Source: Venatoribacter cucullus (lineage in GTDB: Bacteria > Pseudomonadota > Gammaproteobacteria > Pseudomonadales > Oceanobacteraceae). Taken from it: 64,000 bases of DNA. The position numbers were made by a program, and so were the translations under genes. Location of the stretch: contig NZ_CP046056.1 of assembly GCF_016132445.1 (NCBI RefSeq), positions 1,240,001 to 1,304,000 of the forward strand, written 5' to 3'. Under the pieces are notes generated by a model, which was not told where the DNA came from, made no database searches, and was given only the letters and a program-made list of their open reading frames with translations. Below are positions 8,655 to 17,021 of this stretch, one piece after another (the first letter of the stretch is position 1; each line of letters begins with the position of its first letter).

Positions 8655-11600
8655 TTATTCAGCCGCGACCGGTTTTACCACAAACAACAGATCGCCCTGG
8701 TTCACCTGCTGGCCATCGCTGTTCATGATGCGCGTCACCTTATACTTCTGCGACGCCGGGTACAGGTCAGTACCGGCACGGTTGAAGTGTTTCAGGCTCA
8801 GCGGCGTGAACATTTTCATCGCTTCCATCAGACACAGGGTCTGATCGATATTGATGATATCGCCTTCTTTCACGAACGGCGGTTCACTCGGTGAAGACGA
8901 GCCGTAGAAAATGCTGGTCGAGGGTGACAGCACTTTCAGTTCGTCGGAGCCTTCAATCTTCAGTGCAGCGGCGTCAACCGCGTTGGCACTCAGCTCGGCG
9001 GCGTCTTCAATATCCTGAATCAGGGCATCGGCATCAATGCGATCGAGGAATTGCGGCAGGTAAGTGGTGTCGTACACACCTTCCTGGAACACCTTATCGT
9101 CCAGCACGCGCTTCAGCAGCGGAATGTTGGTGCACACGCCGGTAATACGTACGCGCTCCAGGTATTCACGCAGCTTGGCGATGGTGTCGTTACGGTCTTT
9201 GCCGTAGCAAATAATCTGCACCACCATGCTGTCGTAGAAGGGCGATACTTTCTTGCCAGGCGCCGCCATGGCGATCAGCTCGATGTAATCTTCTTCCGGC
9301 AGCACACAGTCGCGGATCTGACCCGGGGTCGGCACAAACTCGATGTTGTCGTTTTTGCGCACGGCTTTTTCAGCGTTCACCCGCACTTCAATGGCGTAGC
9401 CTTTAGATACCGGTTTCAGGTCGGCAATGGATTCGCCTTCGGCAATTTTGAACTGCGTGCTGACGATATCAATGCCCGACACCAGTTCAGTAACCGGGTG
9501 CTCTACCTGCAAACGGGTATTCATTTCCATGAAATAAATGGTGTTGGCGGCCAGGTCGAAAATAAATTCAACCGTACCGGCACCCACGTATTTCACCGCA
9601 TCGGCCAGCTTGGCGGCGTAGTCGTAAGCGGCTTGTTCCAGTTCACGCGGCAGCATGGTGGAACCGGACTCTTCAAAAATCTTCTGGTTATTACGTTGTA
9701 CAGAACAGTCGCGCAGACCGAGGATTTTGGTGTTGCCATGGCTGTCACGCAGTACCTGCACTTCAATATGACGCAGTGAGGTCACGTATTTTTCCAGGTA
9801 CACGTCGCCGTTACCGAAGGCGGCTTTGGCTTCCATGGAAATCTGCTGGAACAGGGCATGGATTTTATCGGCGGAATGCACCACCTGAATGCCCTTACCA
9901 CCGCCACCGTGTACCGCTTTCAGCAGCACCGGGTAGCCGATTTCGTCAGCCACCGCGGCGGCATTGGCCGAGCTGGTTAAAATACCGTGCGAACCCGGTA
10001 CCACCGGTACCTGTACGCGCATGGCGGTATTAATGGCGTTGGATTTGTTACCCATGGTTTCCATGGCGGAAACCGGCGGCCCAACAAAGTTAATGTCGTG
10101 GTTACCACACAGAGCGGCAAACTGGCTGCTTTCCGACAGGAAGCCGATACCCGGGTGCAGGGCGTCCACTTCTTCGTGGTGGGCGATACGCAGCACCGAT
10201 TTGGCGTTCAGGTAACTTTCATCCGGGGTGTTACCACCGATACAGATCACGCGGTCCTGCGGGCCGAGCATATCGACCGGTACCGAATCCATATCCGGGT
10301 CGGACTGAATCAGCACCACCTGAATATTGTTTTCCTGCGCTTTGCGGATCAGCTTCACCGCGGTACAGCCACGGGCGTGAATCAGAACCTTGTCGATCTT
10401 GCCGAATTTTTTCAGCTTGCTGGCGTTTTCACCGGTATCCGGTGCCAGACGTTCCGCGGTCACGAAGCCCTGCAATACACGATCCAGTACGTCATCGACG
10501 CTGTAACGGGCCACCGGCATATCCGGGTCAATGGCGCGCAGACGTTCGTCCAGATCGTCAAAGAACGGGTGGCGTACCAGGCCGTCCATGGACTGCGGTG
10601 ATACCGACAGATAGTTAGACAGCGTGCAGGTGCTGGGCAGGTAGCTGGGTACCACAATCTGGCCGGCGAACGGCATGTTGGTGCCGGAGAAATAATAGTT
10701 TTGCGCCAGCGGGTGCGTTACGAAGGATGCCTGCGCACCACCGGTACAGTCACCAAAGCCGAAAATCACAATCGGCAGGTCGTTATCACGCACAAAGCGG
10801 GTGATACGGTCGTTGACCACGGCCATAGAGAACAGAGCCGCAGCCCCTTCTTTGGTTTGCATGCCACCGGACGATACAAAGCACACAATCGGCAGGTTCA
10901 GGCGTGCACATTCCACCATCAGTTTGCAGAATTTCTCGGCGGCGGCCATATCGAAGGCGCCGGCCTGGAAGTCCAGGTTGGAGACCAGCGCGCCCACCTG
11001 CTGCTGACGGTCACCGATCTTGATGGTACCGATACCGGTAATCACACCGCAGGGTTTGATGTCTTTTTTCAGCGCTTCTTCGATGGAGCTGCGGAAGCCC
11101 GGGAAGGCCACCGGGTCGGCGGACATCAGGCTGGCGTTGGTTTCGGTGAAGTCACTGAAGAAACGCGCAACAATGGCCTTGGCCGAGGTTTTCTTCTGCC
11201 GCTTGGTGTCATCCAGAACCTGCTGAATCAGCAGGTCGTGGTAAGCCATGGTCAGGCGGTTCCAGAAGTCTTTACGGCGACCAATGGATACCGGGCTGAT
11301 GCGGCCGTTGTAGGCTTTGCCATCCTGCTCAGCGGCATGATATTCCGGCAGCAGTTTTTCAAAGATAAAGGTGATTACCACAAACAATGTGTCGGACAGG
11401 CGCGGGAAGGCCAGTTTTTTCCACTCTTCCACTGACTTCAGGAAGTCACCACGCTGGCTGCTCTTAATGAAGTAGCTCAGCCAGTGGTTGAAGGATTCAC
11501 GTTCCTGCGCGGTGTAGCTGTCGCCGGCGGTGGCTTCGGCCAGGGATTTTTCCAGCAGCACTTTCAGCGAGTCACGCGACAGCGCGCGGTGCTCGTTGGC

Positions 11601-13562
11601 TTCTTTGGCCACGTTCACCAGGTTGCCGATAAAGTTGTCGTACAGCTGACCGAATACCAGCATGTTCTGACACACATGGCTGAATTCATCGCGCAGTTCG
11701 TCGTGCAGAATGGCGTCCAGAATGGTGATATCCGGATGCGCCGGGTTCTGGATATTGTCCTGACGGAACTGAATATAGGGCGCCAGCGCTTCTTCCAGAA
11801 TACGGCGGTTGGCTTCCACTTTGCTGCTGGCCAGACTGTTGGCCAGGGCTTCAGTACGGGTAGACAGTTTCAGCTGGGCGCGGATTTCATCGGGAATCAG
11901 ATCATCCTGCAGAATGCTGTTCAGCGCCGTGGCCAGCGCTTGCTTCAGGGCGCCCCGGGATTTTTCTTTGGTTAAGCCCTGGGTCAGTTCCTGACGGGTT
12001 TCGTGCGGTAACTGTTCACGGATCCAGGTGGCCAGTGCGTGCGGATTTTTCTCAATAAATTCAGCAACTGCGGTGGCATCCAGAATATCGCCGGCACGCA
12101 GCATAAACTGGCTTTGTTTGTAGTCTTCCAGGTAATTCATCAGGCCGTCAAAGTTGACCGGCGCATCAGACTTCCAGCGGTTAAACAAATACAGGCCGAG
12201 GTTAAAGCACAGTTCCTGCTTGGCTTTCAGGTAATTGTTTTTCGGCTCACCCAGAAACAGCCGGGCAATGGTGCTGCGGCTTTCGTCACGGTCTTCGTAT
12301 TTAGACCAGAAATTTTTCCAGCTTTTGTGCAGCAGGTCGTCGTAAACGATTTTTTCCGGTGCCTGCAGCCAGTTCTGGAATTTGCGCTTGGATTCACGCT
12401 GCAAACGCTGTTGCAGCTGACCTTCCGGTACCTCTTTATCCGCCAGGCGACCATAATTTTCCACGCTGGTGGAATGAATTCGGCGGCGCATGGTGAGGTA
12501 ACGGGTATAGCGGTAGCTTAAGCCGAACAGGTTGATGTGCTCGGTCGGGTTCTGGGCGAGGAAGAAATTCGCGCCTTTTTCCAGTTTAACCAGCTTATCG
12601 GACGGCGACAGGAAACGGTCAATACTGCGCTTGTAGTGGTCCATCAGATACGGATTGGTGCGGGCAAATTCGGCCGCACTTTCTTCGATGGACTGAATGC
12701 CGGTGGTGATGGCCTGCAGCAGGTTGTAACGTTTTTCGTCGGCGTCGGACGGAGCGTAATCAATAATGCCGTCGATAATACCGGCGGCCCGCAGTTCGTA
12801 AGAAGATACGCCAACATACTTGGCGCATTCCTGCCACGACAGGTTGTATTTACGCGCAATACTGGCCAGACCCTGCGGCTGGATGGTGTTGAAAATACCA
12901 TCACGTACGCTCAGCAGAATGTTGGTGGCGGCCAGCGGAATGGCACCACCGGAATAGCCAGCGCCCCAGATAATACCGACGGTCGGCACATCGTTGTTGG
13001 CCATTTCGGTGATCAGGTGGGAAATACTGTGAGCCTGGTTGGCGGCGTTAGCGGCCTCACCGGCATCGGCACCGGGGGTGTCGATAAAGGTCACAATCGG
13101 CATGGAACGACGGGCAAAAGCACGGGCAACCTGAGCAGCACGATTATGGTGTTGCGGGCCCCAGGCGCCATGGGCGTGTTCGCGGTTCTGACAGATAAAA
13201 CCGACCCGGCGCTGATGGTCACCAAATTCGACATCGGCTTCGGCGCAATACAGCGGGCCGTCTTCGGTTTCGGTAATAATGCGGATAACCAGGTGCTTGA
13301 TGATGTCTTTGGCACCCATGCGGTTACTGTTTTCGCTGGGCGCGACAGCCTGCTCAATGTAGCTGTCGATGTCCAGCTCGCGCAGGCGCTCCACTTCGGC
13401 GTTGCACCTGGCCGGCGAGATCAGGCCTTTAACGCGGTGGTCAACGGCGTTGTCTTCGTATTCCGGAAACAGGGAAAAGTCTGCCGACAGCTGCTCGGCT
13501 TCCTGGAACAGTTGGTCGACGCTGCGGTCGGTGGTGTCAAGCGGGTTGATTTTTTGTTTCAT
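8655..13562 (-). CDS. Single-chain acyl-CoA (probably acetyl-CoA) carboxylase, domain order AccA-AccD-AccC-AccB
   Basis: A 1635-residue multidomain biotin enzyme. Residues ~90-310 resemble the AccA carboxyltransferase half (IVTFIDTPGADAGEAANAAN; GAGYSGGAIPLAATN). About 500 residues follow without a domain I recognise. Residues ~820-1030 resemble the AccD half (LPIVCFVSSGGMQTKEGAAAL; FGDCTGGAQASF), with no obvious zinc finger. Residues ~1050-1500 are biotin carboxylase (glycine-rich KAVHGGGGKGIQ, FMEMNTRLQVEHPVTE). The biotinyl domain is at the end, with EAMKM and biotin-accepting Lys1583; about ten extra residues seem inserted after this motif. I start at MKQKINPL because the upstream in-frame GTG at 13634 lies inside a hairpin and adds a non-conserved 24 residues. 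It follows fabB on the same strand, suggesting malonyl-CoA supply for fatty acid synthesis. Propionyl-CoA or longer substrates cannot be excluded. Confidence 0.9.
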   Translation of the reverse strand: MKQKINPLDTTDRSVDQLFQEAEQLSADFSLFPEYEDNAVDHRVKGLISPARCNAEVERLRELDIDSYIEQAVAPSENSNRMGAKDIIKHLVIRIITETEDGPLYCAEADVEFGDHQRRVGFICQNREHAHGAWGPQHHNRAAQVARAFARRSMPIVTFIDTPGADAGEAANAANQAHSISHLITEMANNDVPTVGIIWGAGYSGGAIPLAATNILLSVRDGIFNTIQPQGLASIARKYNLSWQECAKYVGVSSYELRAAGIIDGIIDYAPSDADEKRYNLLQAITTGIQSIEESAAEFARTNPYLMDHYKRSIDRFLSPSDKLVKLEKGANFFLAQNPTEHINLFGLSYRYTRYLTMRRRIHSTSVENYGRLADKEVPEGQLQQRLQRESKRKFQNWLQAPEKIVYDDLLHKSWKNFWSKYEDRDESRSTIARLFLGEPKNNYLKAKQELCFNLGLYLFNRWKSDAPVNFDGLMNYLEDYKQSQFMLRAGDILDATAVAEFIEKNPHALATWIREQLPHETRQELTQGLTKEKSRGALKQALATALNSILQDDLIPDEIRAQLKLSTRTEALANSLASSKVEANRRILEEALAPYIQFRQDNIQNPAHPDITILDAILHDELRDEFSHVCQNMLVFGQLYDNFIGNLVNVAKEANEHRALSRDSLKVLLEKSLAEATAGDSYTAQERESFNHWLSYFIKSSQRGDFLKSVEEWKKLAFPRLSDTLFVVITFIFEKLLPEYHAAEQDGKAYNGRISPVSIGRRKDFWNRLTMAYHDLLIQQVLDDTKRQKKTSAKAIVARFFSDFTETNASLMSADPVAFPGFRSSIEEALKKDIKPCGVITGIGTIKIGDRQQQVGALVSNLDFQAGAFDMAAAEKFCKLMVECARLNLPIVCFVSSGGMQTKEGAAALFSMAVVNDRITRFVRDNDLPIVIFGFGDCTGGAQASFVTHPLAQNYYFSGTNMPFAGQIVVPSYLPSTCTLSNYLSVSPQSMDGLVRHPFFDDLDERLRAIDPDMPVARYSVDDVLDRVLQGFVTAERLAPDTGENASKLKKFGKIDKVLIHARGCTAVKLIRKAQENNIQVVLIQSDPDMDSVPVDMLGPQDRVICIGGNTPDESYLNAKSVLRIAHHEEVDALHPGIGFLSESSQFAALCGNHDINFVGPPVSAMETMGNKSNAINTAMRVQVPVVPGSHGILTSSANAAAVADEIGYPVLLKAVHGGGGKGIQVVHSADKIHALFQQISMEAKAAFGNGDVYLEKYVTSLRHIEVQVLRDSHGNTKILGLRDCSVQRNNQKIFEESGSTMLPRELEQAAYDYAAKLADAVKYVGAGTVEFIFDLAANTIYFMEMNTRLQVEHPVTELVSGIDIVSTQFKIAEGESIADLKPVSKGYAIEVRVNAEKAVRKNDNIEFVPTPGQIRDCVLPEEDYIELIAMAAPGKKVSPFYDSMVVQIICYGKDRNDTIAKLREYLERVRITGVCTNIPLLKRVLDDKVFQEGVYDTTYLPQFLDRIDADALIQDIEDAAELSANAVDAAALKIEGSDELKVLSPSTSIFYGSSSPSEPPFVKEGDIINIDQTLCLMEAMKMFTPLSLKHFNRAGTDLYPASQKYKVTRIMNSDGQQVNQGDLLFVVKPVAAE

Positions 13563-13630
13563 CGGTAATGTCCATGACGGTTCGGGAGTTACCAGACTGG
13601 CCTGTATCGGATGGCGCAAAACCAATCTGA

Positions 13631-13662
13631 GCACCCGGTGGCGAAATCGCCACCCTGAGTGC
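13631..13662 (-). promoter_or_regulatory. Leader hairpin between fabB and the carboxylase gene
   Basis: GGTGGCGA-AA-TCGCCACC is a perfect 8-bp stem (13637-13654), extended after an internal loop by GCAC/GTGC. It lies in the 171-base fabB-carboxylase gap and has no T-run after it, so RNA stabilisation, processing or partial attenuation is more likely than full termination. Confidence 0.5.
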
Positions 13663-13733
13663 CTTAGTAAACCCCAAAAAGTGTTGCTTTAAAATCACTG
13701 ATCGGCCTTAAAGACCGGGCATTATGTCACTAA

Positions 13734-14945
13734 TTACAGAGACTGAAAAACCAGCGCCGCGTTGGTGCCACCAAAGCCAAAACTGTTCGACATAACGGTT
13801 TTCAGCTGGGCCGGGCGGTTTTCAGTCACAATCGGGAAGCTGGCCGCGCCTTCGTCCCGTTCGCTGATGTTGGCACTGCCGGTAATAAAACCGTGTTTCA
13901 GCATCAGCAGGCTGTAAATGGCTTCCTGCACACCGGCGGCACCCAATGAGTGACCGGTAAGGGATTTGGTGGAACTGATCGGCGGAATGGTATTGCCAAA
14001 GGCCTCTGCCACCGCTTTCAGCTCGGTGATGTCACCGGCTGGGGTGCTGGTGCCGTGAGTATTCAGATAATCAATGGTCGGGTTGCCGGCCATGGCCAGG
14101 GCATCACGCATACAGCGGATCGCGCCTTCACCGGACGGGGCGACCATATCGGCACCGTCGGAGGTGGCGGAGTAACCAATCAGTTCGGCATAAATAGTGG
14201 CACCACGTTTTACCGCGTGTTCGTATTCTTCCAGTACCAGCATGCCGCCGCCGCCGGCGATGACGAAGCCGTCACGGTTGGCATCGTAAGGGCGGGAAGC
14301 GCTTTCCGGGCTGTCGTTGTATTTGCTCGACAGGGCGCCCATGGCGTCAAACTGGGTGGTCAGGGACCAGTGTTCTTCTTCACCGCCACCGGCGAAGACG
14401 ATGTCTTGCTTGCCCCACTGAATCAGCTCCATACCGTGGCCAATACAATGCGCACTGGTGGCGCAGGCGGAGGTCATGGAGTAGTTCACACCTTTAATAG
14501 AGAAAGGCGTGGCCAGGTTGGCAGAGACGGTGCTGCCCATGGTGCGGGTAACGCGGTAGGGGCCAACTTTGCGGACGCCTTTTTCGCGCAGAATATCGAC
14601 GGATTCGACAATGTCGCTGGCGGAAGCGCCACCGGAACCGGCCACTAAGCCGGTACGCGGGTTACTGATCATCTCTTCGGTGAGGCCGGCATCGGCAATG
14701 GCTTCACGCATGGACAGATAGGCGTAAGCGGCCGAGTCACCCATAAAGCGTTTCAGTTTGCGGTCGATGACTTCGTCGAGGTCAATCTGCGGTTTGCCGG
14801 CCACATGGCTGCGCAAGCCCAGTTCGGCGTATTCCGGCATAAAGCGGATACCTGAACGCTGTGCCTGCAATGACGCCAGCACTTCCTCTTTGTTGTTACC
14901 AATGCAACCAACGATACCAATACCTGTAACCACAACTCGACGCAT
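13734..14945 (-). CDS. fabB: FabB, 3-oxoacyl-ACP synthase I
   Basis: A 403-residue condensing enzyme that elongates acyl-ACP with malonyl-ACP; FabB-type enzymes are required for unsaturated fatty acid synthesis. The thiolase-fold triad is complete: nucleophile Cys161 in SACATSAHC, first His in [11 protein letters not shown], second His in TGHSLGAAG, and a glycine-rich [10 protein letters not shown] end. Start choice: ATG at 14945 gives the family-typical MRRVVVTG; a GTG two codons upstream (14951) is also possible, and an AAAGGT Shine-Dalgarno lies just before both. fabA is not adjacent, unlike the fabAB pair of many pseudomonads; instead the fused carboxylase gene lies downstream after 171 bases. 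A 22-base palindrome sits 28-49 bases upstream of the start. Confidence 0.93.
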   Translation of the reverse strand: MRRVVVTGIGIVGCIGNNKEEVLASLQAQRSGIRFMPEYAELGLRSHVAGKPQIDLDEVIDRKLKRFMGDSAAYAYLSMREAIADAGLTEEMISNPRTGLVAGSGGASASDIVESVDILREKGVRKVGPYRVTRTMGSTVSANLATPFSIKGVNYSMTSACATSAHCIGHGMELIQWGKQDIVFAGGGEEEHWSLTTQFDAMGALSSKYNDSPESASRPYDANRDGFVIAGGGGMLVLEEYEHAVKRGATIYAELIGYSATSDGADMVAPSGEGAIRCMRDALAMAGNPTIDYLNTHGTSTPAGDITELKAVAEAFGNTIPPISSTKSLTGHSLGAAGVQEAIYSLLMLKHGFITGSANISERDEGAASFPIVTENRPAQLKTVMSNSFGFGGTNAALVFQSL

Positions 14946-14972
14946 AACCACTCGACCTTTTCAGCAAAATAC

Positions 14973-14994
14973 CATCTGCACAGTGTGTCAGATG
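14973..14994 (-). promoter_or_regulatory. Palindromic operator candidate upstream of fabB
   Basis: CATCTG-CACA and TGTG-CAGATG style arms form an inverted repeat that is perfect apart from one extra base. It lies between fabB and the divergent small HTH gene, close to the expected fabB promoter (TTGTCA at 15007-15012 on the minus strand could be a -35). It does not match the FadR or DesT consensus as I know them, so the regulator is unknown. Confidence 0.45.
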
Positions 14995-15114
14995 AAGTTT
15001 GAGGTAGTATGACAACCTCTTTGGCGGGCTTCACTATATAGCAGTGAGGAAAAAGTCATAAAGAAAAATATTGTTAACTAATAGTTGGTAATTCTCTGCT
15101 TGAGGGGTTTATTA

Positions 15115-15366
15115 ATGAAGACAGGGCAGGATATCCGTTGGCAGCGGGCGCAGGAGTTATTGCAGGAAAACGCGTTGGATATTGCCACGATGGCGGCTTG
15201 TCTGGGGCAGGATGAAACAAAACTTCAGGCGATGCTGAGCGCGCAGCCCAGCCGTAAAATACCGGATGCGCTGGCGGAACAGATGGAGCAGACCTTCTGC
15301 AAACCGCGCGGATGGCTCAGTCAGTCCGATGATGGCGGCATTTCCTTTGATCTGTTTGGTGCCTGA
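15115..15366 (+). CDS. Small HTH-like protein
   Basis: An 83-residue protein with a compact helical pattern: RWQRAQELLQEN, DIATMAACLGQDETKLQAML, then PSRKIPDALAEQMEQTFCKPRGWLSQ. The last segment matches the tail of many XRE/Cro-type helix-turn-helix proteins, where a helix ends in an xxGWL motif. The body would then recognise DNA, but the recognition helix is weak and I rate the family call as tentative. The ATG follows TGAGGGG at a good distance; an upstream in-frame extension has no ribosome site. It is divergent from fabB and just upstream of glpD (42 bases), so it could regulate either neighbour. It could also be an uncharacterised small protein of another fold. Confidence 0.6.
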   Translation: MKTGQDIRWQRAQELLQENALDIATMAACLGQDETKLQAMLSAQPSRKIPDALAEQMEQTFCKPRGWLSQSDDGGISFDLFGA

Positions 15367-15407
15367 CGCTCGCTGAATGCTTACTTTCTCTCCCACCGGA
15401 AGCACAG

Positions 15408-17021
15408 ATGATAACCATGGATAATAAAAACTTAGCCAGCCGTAATGACCGGGCCAGCCAATGGCAGCAGCTGCAGCAGATGACAGAACCCTGGGATGTG
15501 CTGGTTGCTGGTGGCGGTATTACCGGTGCCGGTGTGGCCCGCGAAGCAGCCCGCCGGGGCTTGCGGGTACTGCTGGTGGAGCGGCAGGATTTTGCCTGGG
15601 GTACCTCCAGCCGCTCTTCCAAAATGGTACATGGTGGCCTGCGCTATATGGCCGCCGGTGATTTCCGCACCACCCGCCATTCGGTACAGGAGCGTGAACG
15701 GCTGCTGCGCGAGGCGCCGGGGCTGGTGGAATTAATGCCCTATGTGATGCCGCATTATCGTGGCCATTTTCCTGGTCCCTTCTTATTTAATGCGTTGTTG
15801 TGGCTGTACGACGCGTTTGCCGGTAAACGCTACCGGCGTTTTCACAAGGCGGCCTCGTTCCACGCTCAGGTACCGTTTTTGTATGACGATGGACTGACCG
15901 GGGCCACTGAGTTTGCCGATGCCGTGACTGATGATGCGCGGTTGGTGCTGCGGGTATTGCGGGAAGCCCAACAGGATGGCGCGCAGACCCTGAACTATGT
16001 CGGTGTGGAACAGCTGCTGCAGCAGAATGGGCGGGTGTGTGGGGCCGTATTAAAAGATGCGCTCAGCGGCCAGCAATGCGACGTACGGGCGCAGGTGGTG
16101 ATCAACGCCACGGGTGCCTGGGTGGATGAATTGCGTGGCCAGTTGCAGCAGGCGCCGAAAATCCGGCCCGCCCGCGGCAGCCATATTGTGGTGGCCGCCG
16201 AGCGTTTGCCGGTGACCATGGCGTTTACCATTCTGCATCCGGATGATCAGCGCCCCATTTTTGTGTATCCCTGGGAAGGCCGTACCGTGATTGGCACCAC
16301 CGATCTGGATCATCCGGGACTGGGTAATGAAGAAGTAGGCATCAGTCGGTCCGAGCTGGAGTATCTGCTGAAGCTGGCAGCGCATCGTTTTCCTGCTGCA
16401 GCAGTAACGGAACAGGATGTGATTGCCAGCTGGGCCGGCGTCCGGCCGCTGGTTTCATCCGGGGCCCTGAATCCGTCTAAAGAGAAGCGGGACCACAGTG
16501 TCTGGGATGATCAGGGATTGGTCAGCGTCAGCGGCGGTAAGCTGACCACCTTCCGGTTGATTGCTCTGGATGCGTTAAACGCGGCCCGCCGCTATCTGAC
16601 TCATTGGCCGGCCGGGGATTTTCCGACGCAAATTTTCCGCCCGTACAAGCCGCAGCATCCTTCCTGGTCGGCCTTGCCAGCTGCCATCCAACAGCGTTTG
16701 CTGGGCTATTACGGTCAGGATACCGATGCACTATTGCAGCGGGCACAGTCCGGCGAGCTGACGGTGATTCCGGGTACCCATACGCTGTGGGCGGAGTTGC
16801 GCTTTGCCGCCGCTTGCGAAGCCGTGCAGCATTTGGATGATCTGTTATTGCGGCGTACCCGTATCGGTTTATTGCTGGAACAGGGCGGGATGTTGTGGGC
16901 AGAGAAGATACGCGCAGTCTGCCAGCCGGAGCTGGGCTGGAGTGATGAACATTGGGCGGCTGAGCAGCAGCGTTATGAGCAGATCTGGCAGCGCTATTAC
17001 AGCCTGCCGGTGTCGGCTTAA
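15408..17021 (+). CDS. glpD: GlpD, aerobic glycerol-3-phosphate dehydrogenase
   Basis: A 537-residue FAD enzyme that oxidises sn-glycerol 3-phosphate to dihydroxyacetone phosphate and passes electrons to quinone at the inner membrane. The N-terminal dinucleotide fold is clear (DVLVAGGGITGAGVAREAARRG, about 30-52), followed by the family block WGTSSRSSKMVHGGLRYM, the middle motif VINATGAWVDELRG, and the domain with GRTVIGTTDLDH and SVSGGKLTTFRLIA. Length is in the usual range (~500-540). A CCGGAAG Shine-Dalgarno supports the first ATG. glpK, glpF and glpR are not present here. The stop codon overlaps the convergent EAL-HDOD gene by four bases, so the two transcripts overlap at their 3' ends. 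Confidence 0.93.
   Translation: MITMDNKNLASRNDRASQWQQLQQMTEPWDVLVAGGGITGAGVAREAARRGLRVLLVERQDFAWGTSSRSSKMVHGGLRYMAAGDFRTTRHSVQERERLLREAPGLVELMPYVMPHYRGHFPGPFLFNALLWLYDAFAGKRYRRFHKAASFHAQVPFLYDDGLTGATEFADAVTDDARLVLRVLREAQQDGAQTLNYVGVEQLLQQNGRVCGAVLKDALSGQQCDVRAQVVINATGAWVDELRGQLQQAPKIRPARGSHIVVAAERLPVTMAFTILHPDDQRPIFVYPWEGRTVIGTTDLDHPGLGNEEVGISRSELEYLLKLAAHRFPAAAVTEQDVIASWAGVRPLVSSGALNPSKEKRDHSVWDDQGLVSVSGGKLTTFRLIALDALNAARRYLTHWPAGDFPTQIFRPYKPQHPSWSALPAAIQQRLLGYYGQDTDALLQRAQSGELTVIPGTHTLWAELRFAAACEAVQHLDDLLLRRTRIGLLLEQGGMLWAEKIRAVCQPELGWSDEHWAAEQQRYEQIWQRYYSLPVSA

Noticed and set aside
8655-13562. Pyruvate carboxylase or polyketide-type protein
   Set aside because: Transferase regions match AccA/AccD-type crotonase folds, not the pyruvate carboxylase TIM barrel, and no ketosynthase is in the chain.
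9051-13568. Long plus-strand open frames opposite the carboxylase gene (up to 343 codons)
   Set aside because: They mirror codon bias of the real gene on the other strand and show low-complexity composition with no domain signature.
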